Positions 19,118 through 29,800 are shown, numbered from the stretch's first letter. The stretch is 64,000 nucleotides of DNA from Cryobacterium sp. GrIS_2_6 (GCF_035984545.1 NZ_JAXCHP010000001.1:372001-436000); one strand, 5' to 3'. Translations and numbers: made by a program. Notes: generated by a model from the letters alone, not told the origin.

Positions 19118-20521
19118 ATGAGCGTCAACGAACGCATCACTGCCGACAGCCCCGGAGGCGCGGGATCCCGCGACAACCGGGAAGAGACCTCCGGCCTCAG
19201 GAAGATCGTGGCCGCCTCGATGGTCGGCACGGTCGTCGAATGGTACGAATTCTTCCTCTATGCGACCGCGGCGAGCCTCGTCTTCGGTAAGTTCTTCTTC
19301 CCGAACGCGGGCAGCGAACTCGACGGGATCATCGCCGCGTTCCTCACCTACGCGGTCGGCTTCATCGCCCGGCCGCTCGGAGGCATCGTCTTCGGCCAGA
19401 TCGGCGATCGCCTCGGCCGCAAGCACACCCTGCAGGTCACGATCATCCTCGTCGGGGCCGCGACCTTCCTGATGGGCTGCCTGCCCGGCTACGACACGAT
19501 CGGATACTGGGCGCCCGCGCTGCTCGTGGCACTCCGCTTCATCCAGGGCTTCGCGGTCGGCGGGGAATGGGGCGGGGCCGTGCTGCTCGTCGCCGAGCAC
19601 AGCCCGGACAAGTCCCGTGGCTTCTGGGCGAGCTGGCCGCAGGCCGCCGTCCCGGTGGGCAACCTGCTCGCGACCCTCGTGCTGCTCACCATGTCGTGGA
19701 TCCTGCCTGCGGAGCAATTCCTCGGCTGGGGCTGGCGGGTCGCCTTCTGGCTGTCCGCGATCATCGTGGTGATCGGCTACTACATCCGCACCCATGTCAG
19801 CGAAGCGCCTATCTTCCTCGAGGCCCGCGCCCAGGTCGAGGCAGAGAAGGCCATCAGTTACGGCGTGATGGAGGTCGTCCGCAAGTATCCGCGCGGCATC
19901 CTCGGCGCGATGGGCCTGCGGTTCGCCGAGAACATCCTTTATTACACGATCGTGAGCTTCTCGATCGTGTACCTCGTCACCGTGCACAAATACAACACCA
20001 GCCAGCTGCTCCTGGCCCTGCTGATCGCCCACGTTGTGCACTTCCTCGTGATCCCGCAGGTCGGCCGGCTCTCCGACCGCTTCGGCCGCAAACCGATCTA
20101 CCTCACCGGTGCAATTCTCGGGGCCAGCTGGGCGTTCTTCGCCTTCCCGATGTTCGACACCCTCAACCCGGTCGTCATCGTCGCCGCGATCACGATCGGG
20201 CTGTGTTTCCACGCCTTCATGTACGCCGGGCAGCCGGCGATCATGGCCGAGATGTTCCCGACCCGGATGCGATACTCCGGCGTCTCCCTCGGCTACCAGG
20301 TCACGTCGATCCTCGCCGGCTCGCTCGCGCCCATCATCGCGACGGCGCTGCTCCAGCAGTACAAGTCCTGGCTGCCGGTCGCGTTCTACCTCGTGATCGC
20401 CAGCGCGATCACGGTCGTCGCCGTTGTGACGCTCAAGGAGACCAACGGCATCTCGCTCCGCGACGTCGACGCAGCGGATGCCGCCAGGCACGGCCTCGAA
20501 CCGGCCCCGGCGCTGCGTTGA
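19118..20521 (+). CDS. MFS transporter, metabolite:H+ symporter (MHS) family
   Basis: A 467-residue, 12-helix transporter. The ATG at 19118 follows GAAGGAGAC. Signature segments are MVGTVVEWYEFFLYATAASL, FGQIGDRLGRKHTLQVT (the helix 2-3 loop GDRxGRK), and FIQGFAVGGEWGGAVLLVAE, which is typical of ShiA/KgtP/ProP-like carriers of organic acids and betaines. A hydroxybutyrate-dehydrogenase-like gene overlaps its stop, so a short-chain hydroxy or keto acid is a plausible substrate. That is inference from context. Confidence 0.9.
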   Translation: MSVNERITADSPGGAGSRDNREETSGLRKIVAASMVGTVVEWYEFFLYATAASLVFGKFFFPNAGSELDGIIAAFLTYAVGFIARPLGGIVFGQIGDRLGRKHTLQVTIILVGAATFLMGCLPGYDTIGYWAPALLVALRFIQGFAVGGEWGGAVLLVAEHSPDKSRGFWASWPQAAVPVGNLLATLVLLTMSWILPAEQFLGWGWRVAFWLSAIIVVIGYYIRTHVSEAPIFLEARAQVEAEKAISYGVMEVVRKYPRGILGAMGLRFAENILYYTIVSFSIVYLVTVHKYNTSQLLLALLIAHVVHFLVIPQVGRLSDRFGRKPIYLTGAILGASWAFFAFPMFDTLNPVVIVAAITIGLCFHAFMYAGQPAIMAEMFPTRMRYSGVSLGYQVTSILAGSLAPIIATALLQQYKSWLPVAFYLVIASAITVVAVVTLKETNGISLRDVDAADAARHGLEPAPALR

Positions 20522-21288
20522 CCGCGGAACAGTCCCTCGCAGGGAGGCGCGCCCTCGTCACCGGGGGGGCGAGCGGCATCGGCGAGGCCGTCGTGCGCTC
20601 CCTCGCTGCCCGCGGAGCCCACGTCACGGTCGCCGACATCGACGCGGCGAGTGCTTCGGCGCTCGCCGCGGAGGTGAACGGTTTGACGTGGGTCGTCGAC
20701 CTCGCCGACACTCCGGCCCTGACGGACGCCCGGCTCGCGGACGTTCTGGGCGACGTGGACATCCTCGTGAACAACGCGGGGATCCAGCGCATCAACCCGA
20801 TCCCCGACTTCGACCCCGCCGATTTCCGGCTGATCCTCGCCCTCATGCTCGAGGCCCCGTTCCTGCTGATCCGTGCGGCGCTCCCGGGGATGTACAAACG
20901 CGGTTTCGGACGGGTGGTCAACGTCACCTCGGTGCACGGCATCCGTGCGTCGCCGTTCAAGGCCGCATACGTCTCGGCGAAGCACGGGCTCGAGGGGCTC
21001 TCGAAGGTGACCGCCCTCGAGGGCGGTCACCACGGTGTCACGAGCAACTGCGTGAGCCCCGGTTACGTGCGCACGCCGATGGTCGAGAAGCAGATCGCCG
21101 ACCAGGCCGTCGTGCATGGTATTCCGGAGGCGGAGGTGCTCAGCCGGATCATGCTCACCGAGAGCGCGGTCAAGCGCCTCGTCGAGCCGGCGGAGGTCGG
21201 CTCGCTCGTGGCCTGGCTCGCCTCGGCGGACGCGGCAATGGTCACCGGCTCGAGCTACGGCATGGACGGCGGCTGGTCGGCCCGCTGA
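20518..21288 (+). CDS. SDR family oxidoreductase, 3-hydroxybutyrate dehydrogenase-like
   Basis: A 256-residue short-chain dehydrogenase. The TTG start at 20518 overlaps the transporter stop (TTGA). It has the NAD-binding TGGASGIGEAVVRSLA, VDILVNNAGIQ, catalytic serine in VVNVTSVHGIRASP and the active YVSAKHG (Tyr and Lys). The motif NCVSPGYVRTPMVEKQIADQA is strongly reminiscent of D-3-hydroxybutyrate dehydrogenases, which convert 3-hydroxybutyrate to acetoacetate. With the MHS carrier it suggests uptake and oxidation of a hydroxy acid. Confidence 0.88.
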   Translation: MTAEQSLAGRRALVTGGASGIGEAVVRSLAARGAHVTVADIDAASASALAAEVNGLTWVVDLADTPALTDARLADVLGDVDILVNNAGIQRINPIPDFDPADFRLILALMLEAPFLLIRAALPGMYKRGFGRVVNVTSVHGIRASPFKAAYVSAKHGLEGLSKVTALEGGHHGVTSNCVSPGYVRTPMVEKQIADQAVVHGIPEAEVLSRIMLTESAVKRLVEPAEVGSLVAWLASADAAMVTGSSYGMDGGWSAR

Positions 21289-21379
21289 TCCGACTGGCCC
21301 ATTCCGGTGTGCGGCCCGGGACGGCGGCAGCCTGTGGATAACTTCAACGGGGATCCGGCCGTCCGGGCACACTGTCGGC

Positions 21380-22609
21380 ATGAGCGAAGCCGTGCGCATC
21401 ATCACTGAGCAGGTGCGCTCACGGGTGCGCCGTGACGGCGTCGACCTCGCCTCCGACGAGAACCTCGCCGGGCGATACGTGCGCGACGAGCTCCAGCGCT
21501 ACAGCGAGCGGGCGCTCGGCGGGGCGCATCCGCTCATCTCCGACGAACATCAGGCGGCCAGGGAAGTCGTCGCTTCGCTGACCGGGTTCGGGGCGCTTCA
21601 GCCGCTCCTCGACGATCCGGAGATCGAGGAGATCTGGATCAATGGGCCTTCCCTGGTGTTCGTCGCGCGGGACGGCGTACCCGAACTCACCGACATGGTG
21701 CTCACCGCACGGGAGGTGCGCGACCTCGTCGAGCGGATGCTGCAGGCCTCCGGCCGTCGTGTCGACCTGAGTTCACCGTTCGTCGACGCGTCCCTGCCGG
21801 ACGGTTCGCGGCTTCACGTCGTGATTCCCGACATCACGCGGGAGTGGTCGGTCAACATCCGGAAGTTCACCCGGCGCATCCGCGACCTGAACCAGCTCGT
21901 CGGCCTCGGCTCGCTCACCCAGCAGGCCTCGGAGTTCCTGCGGATGTGCGTGCTCGCCGGGCAGAACATCCTCGTGTCGGGAGCCACGCAGACCGGGAAG
22001 ACCACGATGCTGAACGCCCTGCTGTCGGCGACCCGGCGCAACGAACGCATCGTGACGGTCGAGGAGACCTTCGAACTCGACCTGTCCGCCCGCGACGTCG
22101 TGTCGATGCAGTGCCGGCAGCCGAGCCTCGAGGGTCGTGGCGAGATCACCCTGCGGCGACTGATCAAGGAGTCATTGCGGATGCGCCCCGACCGCCTCGT
22201 CGTCGGCGAGGTTCGGGAGGCCGAGAGTCTCGACCTCCTCATCGCCCTCAACAGCGGCTTGCCGGGGATGTGCTCCATCCACGCGAACAGCGCGAGGGAC
22301 GCCCTCGCCAAGCTCTGCACGCTGCCGTTGCTCGCGGGCCGAAATATCGACTCCGCGTTTGTGCTGCCGACCGTCGCCGGGTGCATCGACATCGTCGTGC
22401 ACTGCGAGATCGACCGGCACGGGCATCGGCGGGTGACCGAGATCCTCGCGGTCAGCGGACGGCTCGCCGGCACCGTGATCGAGGCGAGCCCGATCTTCCT
22501 CGCCGACCGGGGCGGGCTCACGCCGACGGGTGGCCACCCTGGCAAGCTGGCCAAGTTCCGGGCGGTGGGGCTCGACCCCGCGATCGTGCTGCGGGCGGAC
22601 CGCGCATGA
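21380..22609 (+). CDS. tadA: Flp pilus assembly ATPase TadA (CpaF family)
   Basis: A 409-residue secretion ATPase that drives assembly of Flp/Tad pili. The N-terminal domain contains FGALQPLLDDPEIEEIWINGP. The core has Walker A SGATQTGKTTM near residue 200, the Asp box VTVEETFELDL, Walker B-like RPDRLVVGEVRE, and the His box MCSIHANSARDALAKL. The ATG at 21380 overlaps nothing upstream. The tadB start overlaps its stop (ATGA at 22606). No tadZ-like gene is visible upstream. Confidence 0.93.
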   Translation: MSEAVRIITEQVRSRVRRDGVDLASDENLAGRYVRDELQRYSERALGGAHPLISDEHQAAREVVASLTGFGALQPLLDDPEIEEIWINGPSLVFVARDGVPELTDMVLTAREVRDLVERMLQASGRRVDLSSPFVDASLPDGSRLHVVIPDITREWSVNIRKFTRRIRDLNQLVGLGSLTQQASEFLRMCVLAGQNILVSGATQTGKTTMLNALLSATRRNERIVTVEETFELDLSARDVVSMQCRQPSLEGRGEITLRRLIKESLRMRPDRLVVGEVREAESLDLLIALNSGLPGMCSIHANSARDALAKLCTLPLLAGRNIDSAFVLPTVAGCIDIVVHCEIDRHGHRRVTEILAVSGRLAGTVIEASPIFLADRGGLTPTGGHPGKLAKFRAVGLDPAIVLRADRA

Positions 22610-23514
22610 GGCTCCTACTGGGCTGCCTCCTCGGCGCCGGCCTGCTGCTCATGGCCGCGCCATTCCTCTGGCCGCGGCGCCGGGTGACGGCGGGCGCACA
22701 GGATTCACCCCCGAACCCGGCGGACGGCGCAACCGGACGGCCCCACCCGCGCGGCCCTGCGACCCTGCGCGGGTCCCTTGCCCTTGCCGGCCTCGGCTCG
22801 CTGCCGCTCCCGGCGTTCACGGCGATTTCGCTCCTGCTGGGCCTGGCCTGCGCTGCCCTCGCCCAGGCGCTGATCGGAGTCAGGGCGCTCGCCCTCGTCG
22901 CCGGCGTTGTCTGCACCCTGGTGCCGACAGCGATCGTGCTCTGGCGGGCCCGCGAGCGACGGCGCTCCCACCGTACAGTCTGGCCGGACGTCGTCGACCA
23001 CCTGGTTTCGGGCGTGCGCTCCGGCCTCGCCTTGCCCGACAGCATCAGTACGCTCGCCGAATCCGGGCCGGTGCCGACGAGGGCCGCCTTCGCCGACTTC
23101 GCCCGCGACTACCGCGCGACCGGGAGTTTCGGTTACTCCGTCGACCGGCTCAAGGCCGGCCTTGCCGATCCGGTGGCCGACCGCATTCTGGAGACCCTCC
23201 GGATGGCCAGGGAGGTCGGGGGAAGTGACCTCACCCTCGTGCTCCGTGACCTCGCGGCCTGGCTGCGGCAGGATGCCGCGATTCGGGCGGAGGTCGAAGC
23301 CCGCCAGTCCTGGGTCGTCAACGCCGCCAGGCTCGGCGTCGCTGCACCCTGGATCGTGCTCCTGCTGTTGTCCTCCCGGCCGGAGGGAGCGGTCGCGTAC
23401 AACACCGGCAGTGGGGTTGCCGTGATCGTCTCCGGGCTTGCGGTGTCGGTGATCGCGTACCGCCTGATGGTACTCATCGGCCGCCTGCCCGAGGAACGCC
23501 GGTGGTTCCGGTGA
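22606..23514 (+). CDS. tadB: Flp pilus inner-membrane protein TadB (type II secretion system F family)
   Basis: A 302-residue membrane protein with an N-terminal transmembrane segment, a cluster of helices near residues 60-110 and two C-terminal ones. The GspF-like cytoplasmic part contains VVDHLVSGVRSGLALPDSIS, FGYSVDRLKAGLADPVADRI, and LRMAREVGGSDLTLVLRDLA. TadB and TadC form the platform on which TadA acts. It overlaps tadA by 4 bp and tadC by 4 bp. Confidence 0.9.
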   Translation: MRLLLGCLLGAGLLLMAAPFLWPRRRVTAGAQDSPPNPADGATGRPHPRGPATLRGSLALAGLGSLPLPAFTAISLLLGLACAALAQALIGVRALALVAGVVCTLVPTAIVLWRARERRRSHRTVWPDVVDHLVSGVRSGLALPDSISTLAESGPVPTRAAFADFARDYRATGSFGYSVDRLKAGLADPVADRILETLRMAREVGGSDLTLVLRDLAAWLRQDAAIRAEVEARQSWVVNAARLGVAAPWIVLLLLSSRPEGAVAYNTGSGVAVIVSGLAVSVIAYRLMVLIGRLPEERRWFR

Positions 23515-24428
23515 GCGCCCCGCTCGCGTGGGGTGTGTTCTTCGGCGCGGTGCTCGGTATCGGGCTCTGGTCGCTGGTGAGCGTCTTCCCCCGGCTCAGC
23601 CGGCCACGGCTGGCCGATCGGTTGGCCCCGTACATCCTGGACGTGTCGCATGAGGCCCGCGCGTTCGTCGGGCGCACCACCGTCGATCCGATCCCGGTGC
23701 TCGGCACCCTGTTCGTGCCGGTCTTCGGGCGGCTGCGAAGCGGTCTCGCGGCTCTCCTCGGCGGTTCCGAAACCGTCGAACGGCGGCTTCGGCAATCGGG
23801 GTCCCGCCGAAGCCTCGACGAGTTCCGGTCCCAGCAGCTCGTCTGCGCACTCCTGTCCCTGGCCGCCGGCCTCTTCGCGGTCGTGTTCGTCCCCGCCCTG
23901 CACGCCCTCCCGGTGCTGGCGGCCGCCGCGATCCCCGTGCTCGTCGGGCTCGGCGGTGCCTTGGTCTGGGATGGGCTCCTGCGCCGAGCCGCACTCGGCC
24001 GACTCGCGAGGATGCGCGGCGAGCTGCCGACCATCCTCGAGTTCCTCACCCTGTCCCTGTCGGCCGGGGAAGGCATCCTCGATGCGTTGGCCAGGGTGTC
24101 CCGCACGAGCGCGGGGGAGCTGTCCCGCGAATTCGCCGGCGTCGTCGCGGAGGTGCACTCCGGGATCCCCCTCGTCGAGGCCCTCCGGTCACTGGACAGG
24201 TCCCTGCAACTGACGGCGTTGACCCGCTTCGTCGACCAGATCGGCGGTGCACTCGACCGCGGCACCCCGCTCGCCGAGGTGCTGCGCGCCCAGGCGCAGG
24301 ACGCCCGCGAGGAGGCCAAGCGGGAGCTCCTCGAGGTGGCGGGCAAGAAGGAGGTCGCGATGCTCGTGCCGACCAGAAGCAAATTGTTGTTAACGCCGAC
24401 CGAAAATAGGGCCAGTATCGCCGATTGA
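23511..24428 (+). pseudogene. tadC: tadC 5' fragment, interrupted by integrated element
   Basis: This is the type II secretion F-family protein TadC from a GTG overlapping the tadB stop. GELPTILEFLTLSLSAGEGI and REEAKRELLEVAGKKEVAML are clear family sequence. At codon 287 (CCG at 24369) the frame passes into the integrated element, giving a foreign tail TRSKLLLTPTENRASIAD instead of the final membrane helix. The native end, LVFLILPMTILFAIFPGL and onward, lies 37.9 kb away at 62239-62319 in the correct phase. The truncated product lacks the last transmembrane segment and is probably non-functional while the element is present. Confidence 0.95.
24347..24387 (+). other. attL, left attachment junction (with IS21 target-site copy)
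   Basis: Chromosomal arm is GTCGCGATGCTCGTG, then CCG at 24369-24371, then the element arm ACCAGAAGCAAATTGT. The CCG also occurs at the right junction (62239-62241), so recombination took place within it. The element arm continues beyond the IS21 copy at 26523. The IS cuts the arm about 15 bp from the crossover. Confidence 0.85.
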
Positions 24429-24464
24429 AAACAGGGCCACCGACCATTATGGAAGGTGATCAAT

Positions 24465-25703
24465 ATGGATGATTGGGCGAAGATACGCCAACTGTTTTCC
24501 ACGGGCCAGTACTCGAAGCGGGAGATCGGCCGGCTCGTCGGGGTGTCCCGGGGAACGGTGGATCGGGCGTTGGAAACGGACCGGCTCCCGAAGTACCAGC
24601 GGCCCGCGGTCGGGTCGAGTTTTGATGCGTTCGCCCCGCAGGTTCGGGTGTTGTTGGCCGTGACGCCGACGATGGCCGCGTCCACGCTCGCGGAGCGGGT
24701 TGGCTGGCTCGGGTCGGCGTCGGTGTTCCGGGACAAAGTCGCGGGGATCCGGCCGGAGTACGTGCCGCCGGACCCCGCGGACCGGCTCGTGCACGAGCCC
24801 GGACAGCAGGTCCAGTGCGACTTGTGGTTCCCGCACGAGGACCTCCCGCTCGGCCACGGGCAGCAGGGCGCGCCGCCGGTGCTGGTGATGACGTCCACGT
24901 TCTCCGGGTTCTTCCAAGCCCTGATGCTGCCGTCTCGGAAAACACCGGACCTGCTCGGCGGGATGTGGTCCCTGCTCCAGGCCGCCCGCGCGGTCCCGCG
25001 ACGGTTGCTCTGGGACAACGAGTCCGGCATCGGCCGCGGCAAGCTCACCGAGCCTACTGCCGCGTTCGCGGGCACCCTCGGCACCGAGGTCAAGCTCCTC
25101 AAGGCCCGGGATCCGGAGTCCAAGGGTATGGTCGAGCGGCGGAACCGGTTCTTCCGGTCCTCGTTCATGCCGGGCCGGGTGTTCGTGTCCCCGCAGGACT
25201 TCAACGAGCAGCTCGCGTCCTGGCTGCCGGTGGCCAACGCGCGTCACTCCCGGTCCCGGCGCGCCCGCCCGGTCGACCTGATCGACCAGGACCGGGCCGC
25301 GATGCGCCCGTTGTCGCCGGTGGCGCCGGACGTGTTGTTCCGGAACACGGTGCGTCTGCCGCGGGATTACTACGTCAGGGTGCACTCCAACGACTACTCC
25401 GTCGCGCCGGCCCTGATCGGCAGGCTCGTGGACGTGACCGCTGACCTTGAGCAGGTCCACGTCGCCCACAACGGTGTCACCGTCACCTCTCACGACCGGG
25501 CCTGGGCCCGGCAGCTGACCATCACCGACCCCGACCATGTCATCCAGGCGGCCGTGCTCCGGCGTCAGTTCCAGAGCCTGCACCGCCATCACCGGCCCCA
25601 GGCCCACGTCGCGTTCGTCGAGTCGGCGAGCCTGTCGGACTATGACGATGTGTTCGGTGTCGATATCGGTCCCGGCCTGATCGAGTTGGGGAGGCTCGCG
25701 TGA
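24465..25703 (+). CDS. istA: IS21 family transposase IstA
   Basis: A 412-residue DDE transposase. It has an N-terminal HTH (FSTGQYSKREIGRLVGVSRG), then an rve-type integrase core with QVQCDLWFPHE, LWDNESGIGRG and KARDPESKGMVERRNRFF, and a C-terminal Mu-like domain. The ATG at 24465 is preceded by GAAGG at suitable spacing; a GTG three codons earlier is an alternative. It overlaps istB by 4 bp. Intact. Confidence 0.93.
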   Translation: MDDWAKIRQLFSTGQYSKREIGRLVGVSRGTVDRALETDRLPKYQRPAVGSSFDAFAPQVRVLLAVTPTMAASTLAERVGWLGSASVFRDKVAGIRPEYVPPDPADRLVHEPGQQVQCDLWFPHEDLPLGHGQQGAPPVLVMTSTFSGFFQALMLPSRKTPDLLGGMWSLLQAARAVPRRLLWDNESGIGRGKLTEPTAAFAGTLGTEVKLLKARDPESKGMVERRNRFFRSSFMPGRVFVSPQDFNEQLASWLPVANARHSRSRRARPVDLIDQDRAAMRPLSPVAPDVLFRNTVRLPRDYYVRVHSNDYSVAPALIGRLVDVTADLEQVHVAHNGVTVTSHDRAWARQLTITDPDHVIQAAVLRRQFQSLHRHHRPQAHVAFVESASLSDYDDVFGVDIGPGLIELGRLA

Positions 25704-26455
25704 GCGGCGCGGCGTCTCAGATCGAGTACTACGCCCGCGCGTTGCGCGCCCCGAGGATCGGTGACGCGTTCCGGCGCCTGGGCGATCAGGCCCGCGACGC
25801 GGGCTGGTCCCACGAGGAATACCTTGCCGCGGTCCTCTCCCGCGAGGTCTCGGAGCGGGAAGCGTCCGGCGCGGCCCTGCGGATCAAAGCGGCCCGGTTC
25901 CCCGGCCACAAGACCCTAGAGGACTTCAACTTCGATCACCAGCCCTCCGCGGACCGGAACCTGATCGCCCACCTCGGCACGAGCGTGTTCGTCACAGAGG
26001 CGAAGAACATCGTGCTCCTCGGGCCGCCCGGCACGGGCAAGACCCACCTCGCCGTCGCTCTGGGCGTCCAGGCCGCCAAACACGGCCACCGTGTCCTCTT
26101 CGACACCGCGACAGGCTGGGTCGCCCGACTCCAAGAGGCCCATTCCCGCGGCAAGCTCGCCGCGGAACTGATCCGGCTCCGCCGTTACAGCGTGCTGATC
26201 TGCGACGAAGTCGGCTACATCCCGTTCGACCAGGACGCGGCGAACCTGTTCTTCCAGCTCGTCGCGAGCCGCTACGAACACGCGTCCTTGATCCTGACGA
26301 GCAACCTGTCATTCGGACGCTGGGGCGAGGTCTTCGGCGACCCCACCGTCGCGTCCGCGATGATCGACCGCATCGTCCACCACGCCGACGTCCTCAGCCT
26401 CAAAGGCAACAGCTACCGGCTCAAAAGCCACCAGCCCGCCGCCGATACGGCATAG
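25700..26455 (+). CDS. istB: IS21 family helper ATPase IstB
   Basis: A 251-residue AAA+ ATPase that assists IstA in target selection. It has Walker A VLLGPPGTGKTHLAVALG near residue 110, Walker B VLICDEVGYIPFDQDAANLF, the sensor LILTSNLSFGRW, and the ending LKGNSYRLKSH, the classical IstB tail. The GTG start overlaps the istA stop. Intact, so this copy could be active. Confidence 0.94.
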   Translation: MSGAASQIEYYARALRAPRIGDAFRRLGDQARDAGWSHEEYLAAVLSREVSEREASGAALRIKAARFPGHKTLEDFNFDHQPSADRNLIAHLGTSVFVTEAKNIVLLGPPGTGKTHLAVALGVQAAKHGHRVLFDTATGWVARLQEAHSRGKLAAELIRLRRYSVLICDEVGYIPFDQDAANLFFQLVASRYEHASLILTSNLSFGRWGEVFGDPTVASAMIDRIVHHADVLSLKGNSYRLKSHQPAADTA

Positions 26456-26522
26456 TAGAAACACACATGGTGGTCCTGCTTTCAAACGGCACTATTGGCC
26501 CTGTTTTGGGTCGGCGTCAACA

Positions 26523-26863
26523 ATTGTGATGCAAGTTTTGACTGGTCGGGCCGATAACACAGAAACGCCCCTGCCCTGTCATCGCCAACGGCCTACATTT
26601 CAACGAGCGTCGACACGATAACCGCTCCGTCGGGATAAGACAAAGTTTGGTGCGACCCGAAGAGCCCACCGCAGACGATCGGACACCCTTCGCCGCTCGC
26701 CGGTCAATAGAACCGGGCGCACATTCCGCTTCGGATGCGTTTACCACTATTGGCGCCATGTGCCGCAGCCGATCGGAGTGCTAAACCACTCCATACGTTA
26801 AGTTCAGAGGCGCCAGTGCTGGTGAGGAACAGAGACCGACAATGGGCACCGTATGGTGAGCAT
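26523..26863. other. Leader region of the NTPase-PRTase gene
   Basis: Bases 26523-26545 are the remainder of the element's attachment arm (TSD copy, then GATGCAAGTTTTGACTGG). The rest has no convincing gene. It holds the first copy of a 34-bp direct repeat (26584-26617) and lower-GC sequence leading to the large gene. No clear sigma-70 promoter could be assigned. Confidence 0.5.
26584..26617 (+). repeat. 34-bp direct repeat, left copy
   Basis: CGCCAACGGCC then two variable positions and TTTCAACGAGCGTCGACAC. The right copy is at 30881-30914, with 32 of 34 bases identical in the same orientation. The pair brackets the NTPase-PRTase gene. Confidence 0.85.
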
Positions 26864-29800
26864 ATGCTCTTCGATGATTTAGGGGATTCAGCGCGGACGC
26901 TCCTCCGCGGACGAGGTCGTGCGATCGGCGGAAGCCTGACCGTGCTTGCGCGCGCGCATGCCAATTCGACTTCACAAGAATTAGCCGAGGCAGTGGCTGG
27001 GGCTGGCCGCAGTGAAAAATCCGGCTTAGGGCTTCTTCTAGCTCGTGTTGCATTGGAAGACGCAGTGTCGGCGCGATCGAGAGAACTGTTCAACCGGTTC
27101 TTATTCCGCTTTGGGGCTCATCTAAAGACTAGTGTCAGCGAACCGGGCCTATCGGCGGGGCAACGATTAGTTCTTGCTATCGCTGCAGATGAAGTGTTCG
27201 AGGCACTTGCGTCTGCAAGTACCGCGCAGCGTCGCGAGGTATCTGCGATACGACATAGGCTGACCGGGCCGAATATCACGGACACCGAGTGGAATTCCAC
27301 CCTTGGTGTCGCCAAGGCGGACTTCGACACCATCGTTGACCAGTTCAGCCGAGAACTCGGCGATCGACGCCGTTTGGGCCGCCAAGCCAGTTCGCCTCTG
27401 CCTGTTCCCGTATCAACGGTGGTCTCAGAGACTACGATCAAGCCCCATCCCCTCCCGACGTGGTTATCAATATCGTTTCCGAGTTCGCCAGATCCCTTGG
27501 TGACCGCCACTGCCAATTGGCATCCGGAGCCCGAAGGTCGCTACGAGGCTACGTCAGTGAGCCGCGCGTGGTCGGCGTTCCGCGAGGGTGAGTACGCCAT
27601 TGCTCGTGCAGCCCTCGAAGACACACTCGCAAAGCTTGGAACTGATTGGGGGCCAACAAGCAGCGCTGACGCCCTGAGGACGTGGAATTGGATTCGACTT
27701 GTCACGGAACTAGCGGCTATCGACAGAGGCGATGTAACCGATGTGCGTCGGTCTTGGACTTCGGCCTGCGGTTTTGTGAAGAAGTGTCTGCCGGATGACG
27801 CTGAGTTGATTGACTGCTTTGTGGAAAACGCGATCGGAGACTTCGTCGGCAGCGACCTAGCAAGTATCCGAGCATGGAGCGCATATACGATGCGGCTCGT
27901 CTCAGAGCTGGGTCACGAAACCGCGTTGGCACTGTATTCGAACAAAGTGAAGGCTGATGTAAGGGAGGCCTGGGCCGAGTCATTTCGTTTGACTTCGGCC
28001 GACTCGAGGAGCACTGCCTCAGCGGCAGCCGTCCTTGTCTCTCGATACCGGCAATCTACCCAGAAGTTGTACTTGGGCGCACGAGATGGCTCAAATCCCG
28101 CTCGCGTCCTGCGTGACGCTTCGCACCACTTCGTAGACCTGTTGGACGAAGCTGAGGGAGTCCTATTTTCGGACGCCCTCGAGCTCAGTCAAGACATGGA
28201 ACGTCTGATCGGCATAGATGGAACTAACCATCGAGATCTTCGAGATCTCGAGGATGCTTTCATTGGGTTCAAGACCACAATCGCCGTCTCAGGCAGCGGC
28301 ATATTGCAAGACTTCGTGTCGCCCCTCTTACAAGTTTCCATCGCCGAAGTACGCCGAGCTATCGAACGCCTGGGCGACATGAGCAGGCCCGACGTCAAGG
28401 TACAGCTTTCCTCGTCGAAGCTTCCGTTCAGTGCCGCTAATGGCTCGACGTATCAGATTCGCTTCGTCCTTACTAACTCAGGCAATGCAACTGCCGAAGG
28501 CATTTCTCTCCGCGTCATTGAGCATGAACTGGGCATAGACACCACATCACGCCTAGATTCGCTTGGCCCAGGCTCTGAGGGGGAACTCAGCGTGACCGTC
28601 ACAGCAACGGGCAGTTCTCAGAAGGCCGTTGCTTTGTCGTGCGAACTCCACTGGACTGACGCTCTTCTCCAACAATTCGATGCCGTCCAGCAACTCTCCG
28701 CCGAAGACCAAATGCCGGTGGCGTGGGCGGCAAATGATGTCAATCCCTTCAGCCTCGGAACAATTTCTGAACCGGAGCGCTTGGTGGGGCGCGCGGCTGA
28801 CTTGGCCTCGCTGGACGCGCTGATTGCAGGACGGGCTTCGGCCTATATAACGGGGCACAAACGCGTTGGGAAGACATCCCTCACGCGTGTGTTGCTGCGG
28901 TCCGCTCGGGAGAAGAGAGGGTGGGCTGGAAGCGTCCTACCGCTAGGACGCGCTCTTGGTCAGGATCAGACGGCTGGGGACCTCGTCTACGCCTTGCTCG
29001 ACGAGATCCTTGATGCCGCGCGCGATACCTACGGAGAGGCCATGGACAGTGTCAGCGAGGTAAGGGTTGACGAATCTGGTAACTTCGCGCGGGCGGCTAA
29101 CCGGTGGCTTAGAGGTACCTCACGCGCTCTCCCGGAAGACGCTCGAGTAATCATTGCCATTGATGATTTCGACGAATTGCCCGCCCATCTCGTCAAGGGA
29201 CCGCAAGCTGACTCGCTGTTCCTGTTCCTGCGATCGCTCGTGGATGAAGAATGGCTCAACTTGATCGTTGTCGGTAGCGAGATTTTGCCGTCGATCATTC
29301 AGGCGCAAGCACACAAGCTCAATCAGGTAGTGCCCGTATCGGTCACTAACTTCTCTTCTCGTTCGTCCACAGCTGAACTGCTTCAATCCCCCACCAGCGG
29401 TCGGCTGGAATGGGTTCCAGATGCAATCGACAGAGTCCATTCAATCTGTTCAGGTAACCCGTACTACGAGACGCTCGTCGCCCAACGACTTTGGCAGACT
29501 ATGCGCGAGTGCTCGCGGTCTGTTGTGACAGCAAGCGACGTAGATGAAGCCGCTAATTCGGTCGCCCGAGACGCTCCAGATTCGCATTTTGTACACCTTT
29601 GGGCGGACAGCTCGAACGGTCTCGACCACACTGCTCGATCGGCCATCGTCGCGAGCGCCGTGCTGCGCTCAATAGCTCGTTGTGGGGGTGACGCACTGAC
29701 GCCGGCTGCGCTGGACGAGGTGATTCATTTGGCTCAAGGTTGGATCCAGACCGCGACTGTTGATGAGTTGAACCAAACCATCGCAACTCTGCGATCAGGT

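Larger units (their letters stand above)
24388..26522 (+). mobile_element. IS21-family insertion sequence (copy A)
   Basis: A 2135-bp element with istA and istB. Its ends begin TGTTAACGCCGACC and, on the complement, TGTTGACGCCGACC, giving an imperfect inverted repeat of about 36 bp. Internal AAAACAGGGCCA repeats lie next to each end, as is usual for IS21 transposase sites. It is flanked by the direct repeat ATTGT at 24383-24387 and 26523-26527, a 5-bp target duplication. It sits in the attL arm of the larger element. Confidence 0.95.
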
